From contig JAACUH010000065.1 in assembly GCA_009993005.1 (NCBI GenBank), forward strand, positions 43,878 through 107,877: DNA of 64,000 nt. The letters run 5' to 3'. Source of the DNA: Rhodobacterales bacterium (GTDB taxonomy: Bacteria > Pseudomonadota > Alphaproteobacteria > Rhodobacterales > Rhodobacteraceae). Every line of letters begins with the position of its first letter. Within the stretch, counting starts at the first letter, position 1. The position numbers and the translations under genes were made by a program. The notes beneath the pieces are model-generated. The model was not told the origin of the DNA. It was given only the letters and a program-made list of their open reading frames with translations, and made no database searches. Positions 36,142 to 45,146 of the stretch are shown here, piece by piece.

Positions 36142-38280
36142 TTAGCGGTTTTCACGCTGGAGCTTGCGCTCCAGGAACAGGGAATAGCGGCCCATGCTGA
36201 AACAGAAGATGAAGAAAAGCACACCGATAAAGATGAACAATTCCCAATAGATACCGTTCCATTCCGTGGTCGCGCGGATGGTGTTGGACAGGCCCAGCGG
36301 GTCAAAGAGACCGATGAACAGCACCAGCGTGGTATCCTTGAACAGCCCGATGAAGGTGTTCACGATACCCGGGATCGAGATCTTGAGTGCCTGCGGCAGC
36401 ACGATCAGTTGCATCGACTTCCAGTAGTCGAGGCCCAGCGCATCGGCCGCCTCGTATTGCCCGCGCGGCAGCGCCGCGAGCCCGCCGCGCACCACCTCGG
36501 CAATATAGGCCGAGGCAAAGAGCGTCACCATGATGATCACCCGCAGCACGAGGTCGAACTCGGTCCCCGGCGGCAGGAAGTAGTTGAGCAGGAACTGCGC
36601 CGTCAGCAGCCAGACGATCAGCGGCACGCCGCGGATGATCTCGATGAAACCGACCGACACCTTGTTGATGATGAGCAGGTTCGATTGCCGCCCAAGCGCC
36701 AGCAGGATGCCCAGCGGCAGCGACATGGCGATGCCGGCAACCCCGATGATGAGCGAGAGCTGGAACCCGCCGAACGACGCACTGGGCACCGGTTGCAGGC
36801 CGACGCGGCCGACCTCGTAATAGATCGAGAACGTCGCGCCTTCGTTGCTGGCCAGCGCCGCCTCTGCCCGCAGCGCATCACGCAGTTGCGCCACGTCAGC
36901 AGGCGCGAGGCCTTCGGGCAGGTCATCGGCCGAGGTCAGCAGCGCCACGCTCTCGGGCAAGGCCGCGCGCGCCTCTTCGGCGGCGGCGAGCAGGCCGGGA
37001 TGGGCCGCGATATTGGCCGCGCGCTGGTCGATGTTGCGCAACAGCGTGGTGGCGCCGCGCCGTTCCTCGGTCATGCGGAACAGCTCTGCCCCGATCCGCG
37101 TCTGCGTCTCGCGCAGCGCCGTCAACTCGCGCATCGCGCCCAGGAACGCCGCCTGCCCAGTGGCGAGGTCGGCATCCGACATCGCATTGGCCGCAGTCAG
37201 CCCCCTGGCCTGCGCGACAAGCGCGCCGATCTCCGCAACGGCCTCCTGAGCGTCGGCCAGGTTGTCCTCGGTGACACGCACGCGGACGGTGGTCTTGATC
37301 TGCTCGAGCAGCGGCCCCATGCCTTCGGGCGCGCGCGCCGGCGCAAAGTCGAGCAGGAGCCGGTGCGCGCCGACATAGGCGGCCGCCAGATCGGCCTGCG
37401 TGCTCGTGGCACCGAGCCCGTCAAACAGCGCCGCAACCTCGTCGAGCACCGGCCCGACGCTGCGGCGGAACTGTTCGGTGGCGAGCGGCGCGTAGATCGC
37501 GTTCTTGGCCGCGACGGCGACGGCCACCTGCGCGGTGACGGCGTCGCGGTCGGCCTCGATCTGCGCGATACGCGGCGCAAGGCCGTCCTGCGTGGCGATC
37601 AGCGCGTCACGCGCGCCCTCGATCCGCATATTGGCGACGGCGCGGTGCAACGCGTCGTTGATCGGCGTCATCGCCACGATCCACCAGACCAGCGCCGCCA
37701 CGATGGCCCCCACGACCCCCAGCACGGCCCCGCCGACCGGCGTGAGCAGGCGCAGGGCCACATAGCCCACGCCAAAGCCCGCCACCGCCAGCAGCGGCAC
37801 CCAGAACGACCCGCCCCAGAGCAGCCAAGGCATGAGGAACGGGTAGAAGGCGCTGAAATAATAGAGCTTTCCCGACACTTTGTCGCGAAACAGCACCGGC
37901 ATAAGGGCCACGACCAGCAGAATCATGGCCAGAATCGACCGCCAGTAAAAGGCCGGAGGATAAGAGCCGAACAGAAGTTGCGTCCAGCGGTCGCGGATCA
38001 CGCCCCAGCACGCACCCGAATTGTCGCCCACCTGGTGCAGCACGGACAGCACCTCGCGGCATTCGGTGAGCGACCCGGCATTCCAGACCGCGTTGAGGAA
38101 CCAGTGCAGCAGATGGCTGGTCACATACCAGATCGCCGCGATGGACAGGACGGTCAGCAGGATGTTGAGCCAGCCGGAGAGCAGGTTCTCGCGCACCCAT
38201 CTCACCGCGCCCTTCTGGGTCAGCGGCGGGTCTTGCTGGTCGATCATCGCGGCGCGGACATAGCTCAGGTTCTGGGTCAT
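36142..38280 (-). CDS. bztC: Amino-acid ABC transporter permease (BztC/AapM) with large internal insertion
   Basis: 712 residues, while BztC/AapM proteins I know of are about 385-435. The N-terminal part (TM near 38-56, then 113-131, 141-157, 160-178 and 183-203) and the C-terminal permease core (about 500-712, with the EAA loop EAADALGLDYWKSMQLIVLPQ at 610-630) look normal. Between them, residues about 205-490 form a hydrophilic, Ala/Glu/Arg-rich helical region with heptad-like stretches. It is in frame, with matching codon usage. Pairs with the next permease; ATP supplied by the gene product at 35338. Confidence 0.88.
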   Translation of the reverse strand: MTQNLSYVRAAMIDQQDPPLTQKGAVRWVRENLLSGWLNILLTVLSIAAIWYVTSHLLHWFLNAVWNAGSLTECREVLSVLHQVGDNSGACWGVIRDRWTQLLFGSYPPAFYWRSILAMILLVVALMPVLFRDKVSGKLYYFSAFYPFLMPWLLWGGSFWVPLLAVAGFGVGYVALRLLTPVGGAVLGVVGAIVAALVWWIVAMTPINDALHRAVANMRIEGARDALIATQDGLAPRIAQIEADRDAVTAQVAVAVAAKNAIYAPLATEQFRRSVGPVLDEVAALFDGLGATSTQADLAAAYVGAHRLLLDFAPARAPEGMGPLLEQIKTTVRVRVTEDNLADAQEAVAEIGALVAQARGLTAANAMSDADLATGQAAFLGAMRELTALRETQTRIGAELFRMTEERRGATTLLRNIDQRAANIAAHPGLLAAAEEARAALPESVALLTSADDLPEGLAPADVAQLRDALRAEAALASNEGATFSIYYEVGRVGLQPVPSASFGGFQLSLIIGVAGIAMSLPLGILLALGRQSNLLIINKVSVGFIEIIRGVPLIVWLLTAQFLLNYFLPPGTEFDLVLRVIIMVTLFASAYIAEVVRGGLAALPRGQYEAADALGLDYWKSMQLIVLPQALKISIPGIVNTFIGLFKDTTLVLFIGLFDPLGLSNTIRATTEWNGIYWELFIFIGVLFFIFCFSMGRYSLFLERKLQRENR

Positions 38281-38281
38281 G

Positions 38282-39496
38282 TCAGCGGCTCACAAGCTGT
38301 TTGCGGGCGTTGTAGATGTTCATCGCGCCCGAAATCAGGAGACTGAGCAGCAGATAGAACAGCCCCATCAGCAACATCCCCTCAAGCTCCTTTCCGGTCA
38401 GGTTGATCGTCGTGCCGCCGAGCGTGGCGCGCACGTCGGCATAGCCCACGGCAATGGCGAGCGACGAGTTCTTGGTGAGGTTGAGGTATTGCGAAATGAG
38501 CGGCGGGATGATGACCCGCAGCGCCTGCGGCAGGATCACCAGCTTCATCGTGCGGTTGGGGCGCAGGCCCAGCGCAAAGGCGGCCTCGGACTGCCCCTTG
38601 GACACCGCAAGGATGCCGGCGCGCACGTTTTCCGCGATGAAGGCGGCGGTGTAGAGCGACAGCGCCAGCCACAGCGCGAGAAGCGAGCCGCGCAACTGCA
38701 TCCCGCCCTCGAAATTGAACCGGGTGAGCGCGGGATAGTCGAGCGATACGGGCCGCCCGAGGATGAAGAAGAACAGGATGCTGGGCACAAAGAACAGCGC
38801 CAGCGACACCCAGAGCACCGGCAGAATCTGCCCGGTCGCCTCCTGGCGCGCCGCGGCATAGCGGCGAAAGGCCCAGATGCCCGCGAGCGAGAGGAGGAAA
38901 ACGGCGATCAGGATGGTGGAATTGGCCCCCCAGACCGGCGCCGGCATGTAGATGGCCCGGTTCGTCACCGCGACACTGTCGTTCAGGATCATCGACGCCT
39001 CGCCGGTGCGAAAAGCGGCGGGGGCCGGCAGGCTCTCGGTGATGATCGCATAGATCGCGATGATCCACAGCAGCAGCGGCACGTTGCGAAAGCCCTCGAC
39101 ATAGACGGCCGTCAGCCGCGAGATCAGCCAGTTGCGCGACAGGCGCAGCACGCCGAAGAGAACGCCGAGGATGGTGGCGAGAATACAGCCCAGAAAGGCC
39201 ACGAGCAGCGTGTTGAGGATCCCCACCAGCGCCGCGCGCGCATGGGTCGATGTCACCGCGTCATAGGCGATCAGCGACTGGCTGATCTCGTATCCGGCGG
39301 GGCGGCCCATGAAACCGAAATCAAAGGTTTTACCCTTGGACGCGAGGTTGGTCATCGTGTTCGACACCAGACCCGCGAAAAACAGCATGAGCAGGATCAT
39401 CGCGACGACCTGGATGGTCATCGAGCGATATCGCGTGTCATAGATAAGCTGGGACAGCCGGAAGCCCTGCACGGGCGGGTCCGTCGTGATCGCCAT
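38282..39496 (-). CDS. bztB: Amino-acid ABC transporter permease (BztB/AapQ)
   Basis: 404 residues. About eight membrane helices; ABC permease EAA loop SEAAFALGLRPNRTMKLVILPQ near the C-terminus. GGGGAG lies 7 bases ahead of the ATG at 39496 but only 1 base ahead of the ATG at 39502, so the shorter start (MAITTDPPVQGFRLSQL) is preferred. One base separates it from the larger permease gene. The two permeases form the heterodimeric channel of the polar amino-acid transporter. Confidence 0.93.
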   Translation of the reverse strand: MAITTDPPVQGFRLSQLIYDTRYRSMTIQVVAMILLMLFFAGLVSNTMTNLASKGKTFDFGFMGRPAGYEISQSLIAYDAVTSTHARAALVGILNTLLVAFLGCILATILGVLFGVLRLSRNWLISRLTAVYVEGFRNVPLLLWIIAIYAIITESLPAPAAFRTGEASMILNDSVAVTNRAIYMPAPVWGANSTILIAVFLLSLAGIWAFRRYAAARQEATGQILPVLWVSLALFFVPSILFFFILGRPVSLDYPALTRFNFEGGMQLRGSLLALWLALSLYTAAFIAENVRAGILAVSKGQSEAAFALGLRPNRTMKLVILPQALRVIIPPLISQYLNLTKNSSLAIAVGYADVRATLGGTTINLTGKELEGMLLMGLFYLLLSLLISGAMNIYNARKQLVSR

Positions 39497-39639
39497 TTTC
39501 ATACTCCCCGGAGCCCGGTGCCGCTGGTGTCGCGCCGGTTTGCCCGGCTGCGCCCCTCGGTCGGGACAATCATATCGCGCACCAGTCGGGCGCGCTTTGG
39601 ACAAGGGGCGCGGTCAATGCCGCGCCCCTTGCAGGTCGA

Positions 39640-40656
39640 TCAGCGGAAGGGCGGCGAATAGAGCAGCCCGCCGTTGGTCCACTGTGCATTGAGGCCGCGC
39701 GCCAGACCGATCGGGGTGTTTTCGCCGATGTTCTTCTCGAACAGTTCGCCATAGTTGCCGACAGCGGCGATGGCGTTCTTGGCCCAGTCGTTCGACAGGC
39801 CGATCATCGCGCCAAGCTCGCCTTCGGTGCCCAGAAGCCGGTTGATTTCCGGGTTGTCGGTGCCGGCGGCAAGTTCGTTCACATTGGTCGAGGTCACGCC
39901 GTATTCTTCGGCCGCGATCAGCGCGTTGAGCGTCCACATCACGATGTCGCCCCATTCGTTGTCGCCATGCCGCACGAGCGGGCCCAGCGGCTCTTTGGAC
40001 ACGATTTCGGGGAGGATGATGTGATCGCCGGGGTTCTCGAAGGTCGCGCGCGTCGCGGCGAGGCCAGAGGCGTCGGTGGTGTAGGCGTCACAGGCGCCGG
40101 CCAGATACTGCTGCTGGCCTTCGGCGTTGGTCTCGATCGGCACGGCCACATAGCTGATGTTGTTGGCGCGGAAGAAGTCGGCGAGGTTGAGCTCGGTCGT
40201 GGTGCCTGTCTGGATGCAGATCGTCGCCCCGTCGAGTTCCTTGGCCGAGGACACGCCCAGCGCGGTCGGCACGATAAAGCCCTGGCCGTCGTAGTAGTTC
40301 ACACCGACGAAATCGAACTTGAGGTCGGTGTCGCGCGAAAAGGTCCAGGTGGTGTTGCGCGCCAGCATGTCGATCTCGCCCGAAGCCAGCGCGGTAAAGC
40401 GGGTCTGGCCGGTGGTGGGCACAAAGTTGACCGCCGAGGCATCGCCAAAGATCGCGGCAGCGACAGCACGGCAGACGCCGACATCGAACCCGTCCCAGAC
40501 GCCGTTGGCATCGGGCGCGGCAAAGCCGACAAGACCGGTCGTCACACCACAGTTCAGCGAACCACGTGCCTTCACATCGTCCAGTGTGGCCGCCTGCGCG
40601 GCCCCGGCGGCCAGACCGGCAAGGGTCAGCGCGCCAAAAAGAACGGATTTTTTCAT
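39640..40656 (-). CDS. bztA: Periplasmic amino-acid-binding protein of the Bzt/Aap transporter
   Basis: 338 residues. Signal peptide MKKSVLFGALTLAGLAAGAAQA, then the family core: VKARGSLNCGVTTGLVGFAAPDANGVW, GFDVGVCRAVAAAIFGD, MLARNTTWTFSRDT, FDFVGVNYYDGQGF. Two Cys pairs (e.g. GACDAY) are typical of AapJ. AGGAAGAGG precedes the ATG. The 143-bp gap to the permease gene may hold a hairpin limiting downstream expression, as is common after binding-protein genes, but I saw no strong one. Confidence 0.94.
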   Translation of the reverse strand: MKKSVLFGALTLAGLAAGAAQAATLDDVKARGSLNCGVTTGLVGFAAPDANGVWDGFDVGVCRAVAAAIFGDASAVNFVPTTGQTRFTALASGEIDMLARNTTWTFSRDTDLKFDFVGVNYYDGQGFIVPTALGVSSAKELDGATICIQTGTTTELNLADFFRANNISYVAVPIETNAEGQQQYLAGACDAYTTDASGLAATRATFENPGDHIILPEIVSKEPLGPLVRHGDNEWGDIVMWTLNALIAAEEYGVTSTNVNELAAGTDNPEINRLLGTEGELGAMIGLSNDWAKNAIAAVGNYGELFEKNIGENTPIGLARGLNAQWTNGGLLYSPPFR

Positions 40657-40863
40657 GAGTACCTCTTCCTGATTTTCCCCGCCCGCTTCGGACGAGGTAT
40701 TCGTTTCTTGGTCCCTTGCGGCCAAGGGATATGTCTGAGGGCAAAGGCTCCCCCCTCAACGACCATAGCTTGGGCGGATTCAGGGACCGAGGTCAAGGCC
40801 CAGAGAATTGTCCCGAGCGCATGTTTTGGGGGAAATCCTGCGATTCAAAGCGGTTTGAGGCGG

Positions 40864-41589
40864 TCAAACCTGCGGCGTGGTCGCGGTGGCAAGGTCATAG
40901 AATCGGCTGGCGCCCAAAAAAGCGGCCATCTTGAGCGCCGCAGTCGCTGTCGCCTCGTCATCGGCGCCCCATTGCTCGACCTGCCAATCCTCGTCGATCC
41001 GCGACAGCGCCCAGGCCCCGGCGGCATCGATCCGCCCCCGCGCAAAGGCCAGCGCCAGCACAAGCGACCCCGAAAGGCTGACCAGATCGTGAAACGCCGA
41101 GAGCGCGAATGGCTCCATCGCATCGACCTGCGCGGTCAGGCGGGCGAGTGCTGCGGCGTCCTGCGCCACGGGCACGACGCCCGTGCCCACCGCGAGCCGC
41201 GCCCCAAGCGATTGCGCCGCCCAGTCGAGCAGGGGGTCCCAGCCAGCGGCCTGCCGCGCGACCAGCGCCGCGGGACCGGGCGCGCGGTAGCACATGAGGT
41301 CGGACCCGCCATAGGCCGCGAGCATCGCCACCACCTCGGCGCGTTGCGGCGCGACCTTGTCAATGGCCGCATTGGCGGTGCGGGTGGCGGGCATCGTGCG
41401 GGGATCGACCCGCCCTTCCTGCGCCTGCCATTCCGCGGCGATGAGGTCGGCGAGCCCCCGCGTCGGCACCACGAGCGGCTGGCGCAGCGGTGTGCGCACC
41501 GGCCGTCCGTCAAGCGCGATGCCAAAGCCGCCATCCGCCGGGACAGGCGCGGCCAGCGTCCAGAACCGCTTGATCTGCCATTCGCTCAT
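40864..41589 (-). CDS. ATP12-family F1-ATPase assembly chaperone
   Basis: 241 residues. ATP12 proteins hold the alpha subunit of F1 until assembly; they are found in mitochondria and alphaproteobacteria. Motifs: RFWTLAAPVPADGGFGIALDGRPVRTP at the N-terminus, AAEWQAQEG, MPATRTANAAID, SDLMCYRAPGPAALVARQ, WDPLLDWA and the C-terminal SRIDEDWQVEQWGADDEA. Its start overlaps the HAD gene stop (ATGA). The Fo genes lie 38 kb away in this window. Confidence 0.92.
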   Translation of the reverse strand: MSEWQIKRFWTLAAPVPADGGFGIALDGRPVRTPLRQPLVVPTRGLADLIAAEWQAQEGRVDPRTMPATRTANAAIDKVAPQRAEVVAMLAAYGGSDLMCYRAPGPAALVARQAAGWDPLLDWAAQSLGARLAVGTGVVPVAQDAAALARLTAQVDAMEPFALSAFHDLVSLSGSLVLALAFARGRIDAAGAWALSRIDEDWQVEQWGADDEATATAALKMAAFLGASRFYDLATATTPQV

Positions 41590-42248
41590 CCGCGCGCCTC
41601 CAGCAGCCTGTCGAGTGTGGGCCAGAGCGCGTCAAAGCTGTCGATCACGGCATCCGCGCCCAGATCGGCCGCGACGTGATAGCCCCAGTTCACCGCAATG
41701 GTCGCCGTCCCCGCCGCGCGGCCCATGTCGATGTCATAGCTGGTATCCCCCACCATCACCGCCCGGGCCGCCGGCAGCCCGGTATCGCGCAGCACTGCCG
41801 CGATCATCGCGGGGTCCGGCTTGGACGGGTGGTCGTCGGCGGTCTGGCGGCTGGCGAAATGGGCACCAAGGCCATGGCGTTCGATCATCTTGTCGAGCCC
41901 GCGCCGCGATTTGCCGGTCGCCACCGCCAGCACCGTGTCGGGCGCTTCCCGCAGCCGGTCGAGCATCGCGCGCGCACCGGGAAAAAGCGGGCTGCCCTCG
42001 GCCGCCCCGTCCGATGGCGCGTTGAAGCTGTCCTTGTAGGCCTGCACCATCGCGCTGCGCCGGTGCGCGTCGAGGTCGGGGCAAAGCCGGGCCATGGCCT
42101 GTGGCAGAGACAGCCCGACGATACCCAGCACAGCCGCACGGGGTGGCGGTGGCAGCCCCGCTTCGGCAAAGGCCGCTGTCATCGCGGCGGTGATCTCGGC
42201 CTGGCTGTCCACCAGCGTGCCGTCCACGTCAAAGATCACCAGCCGCAT
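41586..42248 (-). CDS. HAD-family hydrolase, phosphoglycolate-phosphatase-like
   Basis: 220 residues. HAD motif I FDVDGTLVDSQ (residues 5-15) with the nucleophile Asp, alpha-helical cap, motif II/III around AVATGKSRRGLDKM and motif IV VGDTSYDIDMGRAAG. Likely a small-metabolite phosphatase; its steady pairing with RluC/RluD-type and ATP12 genes is a known alphaproteobacterial arrangement, as far as I recall. Substrate not certain. Confidence 0.87.
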   Translation of the reverse strand: MRLVIFDVDGTLVDSQAEITAAMTAAFAEAGLPPPPRAAVLGIVGLSLPQAMARLCPDLDAHRRSAMVQAYKDSFNAPSDGAAEGSPLFPGARAMLDRLREAPDTVLAVATGKSRRGLDKMIERHGLGAHFASRQTADDHPSKPDPAMIAAVLRDTGLPAARAVMVGDTSYDIDMGRAAGTATIAVNWGYHVAADLGADAVIDSFDALWPTLDRLLEARG

Positions 42249-42254
42249 GCCGCG

Positions 42255-43301
42255 TCAGTCCGGCATGTTGAAGGGATCGACCGGCGCATGGCTCACCACC
42301 CAGCCGACGAAATCCCAGGTCTTGACCATATGGTCGGGCAGATCGGCGGTGACATGCAGGATCTTGCCGGTTTCCGGGTGCATGATGGTGAGCGAGCGTG
42401 CGTGCAGGTGCAGCTTGCGGCTGAGGTCCTCGCCCAGCCCCGCACCCCAGCCATCGCCAAGGTTTTCCTGCCCCGAGCCGCCGTATTTGCCGTCGCCGAT
42501 CACCGGATGCCCGATCTCGGCCATATGCGCGCGCAACTGGTGGGTGCGCCCGGTGATCGGCACCAGGGCGACCCAGGCCGCGCGTTTGGCCAGCGAGGTG
42601 AGCACGGCGTAATCGGTGATCGCGCGTTTGGCGCCTTCGGTCTTGTCCACCTCGGCCGGGTGGACGCAGCGCATCTTTTCGTTCTCGCCACCCTTGCCAT
42701 GGCCCGCGGCCTTGACCAGGCCGAACTTGATCGTGCCCGCGCGGGGGGACGGCACACCGCCGACCGCAGCCCAGTAGATCTTGCGCGTTTCGCGGTGCTT
42801 GAGGTTCTCGGTGAGCTTTGCCGCCATCGTGCGTGTCCGGGCGAGAAGCAGCACGCCCGAGGTATCCTTGTCCAGCCGGTGCACCAGGCGCGGCTTGTCC
42901 GGAAAGCCGAAACGCAGCGCCTCGGCCAGCCCATCGACATGGCGCGCGATGCCAGAGCCGCCCTGCGTGGCAAGCCCGGCGGGCTTGTTGATCGCGATGA
43001 TGTGGTCGTCGCGGTAGATCACGCAGGACTGGATCATTTTCGCATCGGCGGCGGTCATCGCCCGGTTGACCGGGTTGCCCTCGACCTCGCCCTCGTCGGG
43101 CATCGGCGGGATGCGGACCGACTGGCCGATCTCGAGCCGCGTCGCGGCCTTGACCCGGCCGCCATTGACCCGCAATTCGCCCGAACGGCACATCTTTTCG
43201 ATGCGCCCCTGATTGAGATGCGGGAAATGCCGGCGCAGCCAGCGGTCAAGCCGCTGCTCGCCCTCGTCCGGGCCGACGATACGGTTCTGCACGCCGCTCA
43301 T
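42255..43301 (-). CDS. 23S rRNA pseudouridine synthase, RluC/RluD family
   Basis: 348 residues from MSGVQNRIVGPDEGEQRLDRW. N-terminal S4 domain (LDRWLRRHFPHLNQGRIEKM, then ELRVNGGRVKAATRL) and catalytic domain with the Asp of RLVHRLDKDTSGVLLLAR, plus GRTHQLRAHMAEIGHPVIGD. RluC (positions 955, 2504, 2580) is more likely than RluD by its place and S4 sequence, but this is not proved. Overlaps crcB by 4 bases. Confidence 0.88.
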   Translation of the reverse strand: MSGVQNRIVGPDEGEQRLDRWLRRHFPHLNQGRIEKMCRSGELRVNGGRVKAATRLEIGQSVRIPPMPDEGEVEGNPVNRAMTAADAKMIQSCVIYRDDHIIAINKPAGLATQGGSGIARHVDGLAEALRFGFPDKPRLVHRLDKDTSGVLLLARTRTMAAKLTENLKHRETRKIYWAAVGGVPSPRAGTIKFGLVKAAGHGKGGENEKMRCVHPAEVDKTEGAKRAITDYAVLTSLAKRAAWVALVPITGRTHQLRAHMAEIGHPVIGDGKYGGSGQENLGDGWGAGLGEDLSRKLHLHARSLTIMHPETGKILHVTADLPDHMVKTWDFVGWVVSHAPVDPFNMPD

Positions 43302-43657
43302 GCCAGCACAGCCCGTGCGATCTGGGCCCCCGCAATGCAGGCCCCCAGCGACAACGCGACCGAGGCGAGCACATAGGCGCCGGCCATGCCGGTGCGGCCA
43401 TCCTCGACCAGCCGCAGCGTGTCGAGCGAGAAGGCCGAAAAGGTGGTAAAGCCCCCAAGGATGCCGGTAATCAGGAACGGCTGCCAATGCGTCAGCCCGC
43501 GCGCGGTGAGCACGACCCAGAGCAGGCCGATGGCGAGCGAGCCCGCGACATTTACCGTCAGCGTGCCAAAGGGAAAGGCCACGGCTAGGCCAGTCAGGTA
43601 GCGCAGCGCGGCACCAAGCGCGCCACCTAGGGCGACGAGGGTCATGGTCAGGATCAT
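43298..43657 (-). CDS. crcB: Fluoride ion channel CrcB/Fluc
   Basis: 119 residues, four membrane helices. Motifs GGALGAALRYLTG, GTLTVNVAGSLAIGLL and GILGGFTTFSAFSLDT hold the Asn, Phe and Thr residues lining the fluoride path. Exports toxic fluoride. The ATG at 43657 is used; 43645 is an inner alternative. TTGACA (minus strand, at 43687-43692) is a possible -35 box. Stop overlaps the pseudouridine synthase start. Confidence 0.92.
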   Translation of the reverse strand: MILTMTLVALGGALGAALRYLTGLAVAFPFGTLTVNVAGSLAIGLLWVVLTARGLTHWQPFLITGILGGFTTFSAFSLDTLRLVEDGRTGMAGAYVLASVALSLGACIAGAQIARAVLA

Positions 43658-43718
43658 CCCCGTCTCTTGTGCCCGCGCCCCCGGCTTGTCAACCGGTGCA
43701 AGCGGTGACGCCGTGTGC

Positions 43719-43768
43719 CAAAATTTTTCGTCGAAAAATTTCCGAAAATTTTTCGACGAAAAATTTTG
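43719..43768. repeat. 50-bp AT-rich perfect palindrome between rarA and crcB
   Basis: Two 23-base arms (43719-43741 and 43746-43768) are perfect reverse complements around CCGA. Each arm is itself a near-palindrome (AAATTTTTCG-T-CGAAAAATTT). It begins 2 bases after the rarA stop codon on the minus strand, so it can act as that gene's terminator on either strand. It contrasts sharply with the G+C-rich surroundings. Confidence 0.9.
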
Positions 43769-43769
43769 C

Positions 43770-45098
43770 TCACCCCTCGCGCCGCTTGGCCCGCAGGTTG
43801 GCAAAGAACTCCACCCTTTTGCGCAGGTCGCGTTCAAAGCCGCGATCGACCGGCGCGTAGAACACTTCGCGCTTCATCGTCTCGGGGAAATAGTCCTGCC
43901 CGGAAAAGCCGTCCTCGGCGTCATGGTCATAGGCATAGCCCGCGCCATAGCCCTGCTCCTTCATCAGCCGGGTCGGCGCGTTGAGGATGTGGCGCGGCGG
44001 GGGTTCCGACCCATGCGCCCGGGCTGCCGCGCGCGCGGCCTTGTAGGCGACATAGCCCGCGTTCGACTTTGGCGCGAGCGCGAGATAGACCACAGCCTGC
44101 GACAGGGCAAGCTCGCCCTCGGGCGAGCCGAGCCGCTCGAATGTTTCCCAGGCGTGCAGGCAGACGCTCTGCGCCTGCGGGTCGGCCAGCCCGATATCCT
44201 CGACCGCCATCCGGGTGATGCGCCGGGCGAGAAAGCGTGGATCCTCGCCGCCCTCGAGCATCCGCGCGAACCAGTAAAGAGCAGCGTCCGGGTCCGACCC
44301 GCGCACCGATTTGTGCAGCGCAGAGATGAGGTTGTAATGCTCGTCGCCCGATTTGTCGTATTTGCTCGCTCGCCGCGTGAGCCGCCGCGTCAGCCCCTCA
44401 CGGTCGAGCTTGCCGTTGGGCTGCCCATCCAGCGGCCAGGCCGTCACCTGCTCGATCAGGTTCAGGAGCGCACGCCCGTCGCCATCCGCCATCTCGAGCA
44501 GCGCCTCGCGCGCCGGCCCGTCGAGCGGCAGCGCGCGGCCGATCTCCTGCTCGGCGCGCTGCGCCAGACGTTCGAGATCGGCCAGATCGAGCCGGGTGAG
44601 CACCAGCACCTGCGCGCGGCTCAGAAGCGCGGCGTTGAGCTCGAAGGACGGGTTTTCGGTCGTCGCACCGACCAGCAGGATCGTGCCATCCTCCATATGC
44701 GGCAGGAACCCGTCCTGTTGCGCCTTGTTGAACCGGTGGATCTCATCGACGAAGAGGAGCGTGCCCCGCCCCTGCTGGCGGCGCAGGCGCGCGGCGTCGA
44801 ACACCTTGCGCAGCTCCGGCACGCCGGTGAATATGGCCGATATCTGCACAAAGTGCAGGTTCGTCTCGGCCGCGAGCAGCCGCGCGATCGTGGTCTTGCC
44901 CACCCCCGGCGGCCCCCAGAAGATCAGCGAGGACAGCGACCCCGCCGCCAGCATCGCACCCAGCGGCGCCTCGGGCCCCAGCACCTGCGCCTGCCCGATC
45001 ACCTCGGCCAGCGCGCGCGGGCGCAGCCGGTCGGCCAGCGGGCGGGCAGGCGCGTCGGGATGGGCGGCTTGCGGCAGGTTGTCAAAGAGATCGGGCAT
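43770..45098 (-). CDS. rarA: Replication-associated recombination protein A (AAA ATPase)
   Basis: 442 residues, MgsA/WRNIP1 family. N-terminus MPDLFDNLPQAAHPDAPARPLADRLRP; Walker A WGPPGVGKTTIARLLA; Walker B LFVDEIHRFNKAQQDGFLPHME; sensor TTENPSFELN; tetramer domain with SVRGSDPDAALYWFARMLEGGEDP. Acts at stalled forks. No Shine-Dalgarno sequence is visible; instead a GGCGGCA/TGCCGCC hairpin (45099-45117) abuts the start codon. Confidence 0.94.
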   Translation of the reverse strand: MPDLFDNLPQAAHPDAPARPLADRLRPRALAEVIGQAQVLGPEAPLGAMLAAGSLSSLIFWGPPGVGKTTIARLLAAETNLHFVQISAIFTGVPELRKVFDAARLRRQQGRGTLLFVDEIHRFNKAQQDGFLPHMEDGTILLVGATTENPSFELNAALLSRAQVLVLTRLDLADLERLAQRAEQEIGRALPLDGPAREALLEMADGDGRALLNLIEQVTAWPLDGQPNGKLDREGLTRRLTRRASKYDKSGDEHYNLISALHKSVRGSDPDAALYWFARMLEGGEDPRFLARRITRMAVEDIGLADPQAQSVCLHAWETFERLGSPEGELALSQAVVYLALAPKSNAGYVAYKAARAAARAHGSEPPPRHILNAPTRLMKEQGYGAGYAYDHDAEDGFSGQDYFPETMKREVFYAPVDRGFERDLRKRVEFFANLRAKRREG

Positions 45099-45146
45099 GG
45101 CGGCAGGTTATGCCGCCGCCATGGCCAAGACCATCCCCCGCAGCGC

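Noticed and set aside
36142..38280. Fusion or frameshift as cause of the long permease
   Set aside because: The frame is open throughout, the permease halves are both normal, and the extra part has codon and amino-acid use like the rest, so an internal insertion is the better reading.
36409..38346. Plus-strand open frame of about 645 codons opposite the large permease
   Set aside because: Arg/His/Gln-rich shadow of the Ala-rich permease insertion; no ribosome-binding site or domain.
43658..43718. Fluoride riboswitch ahead of crcB
   Set aside because: The 61-base leader lacks the conserved fluoride aptamer stems and loop; only a possible TTGACA box is visible.
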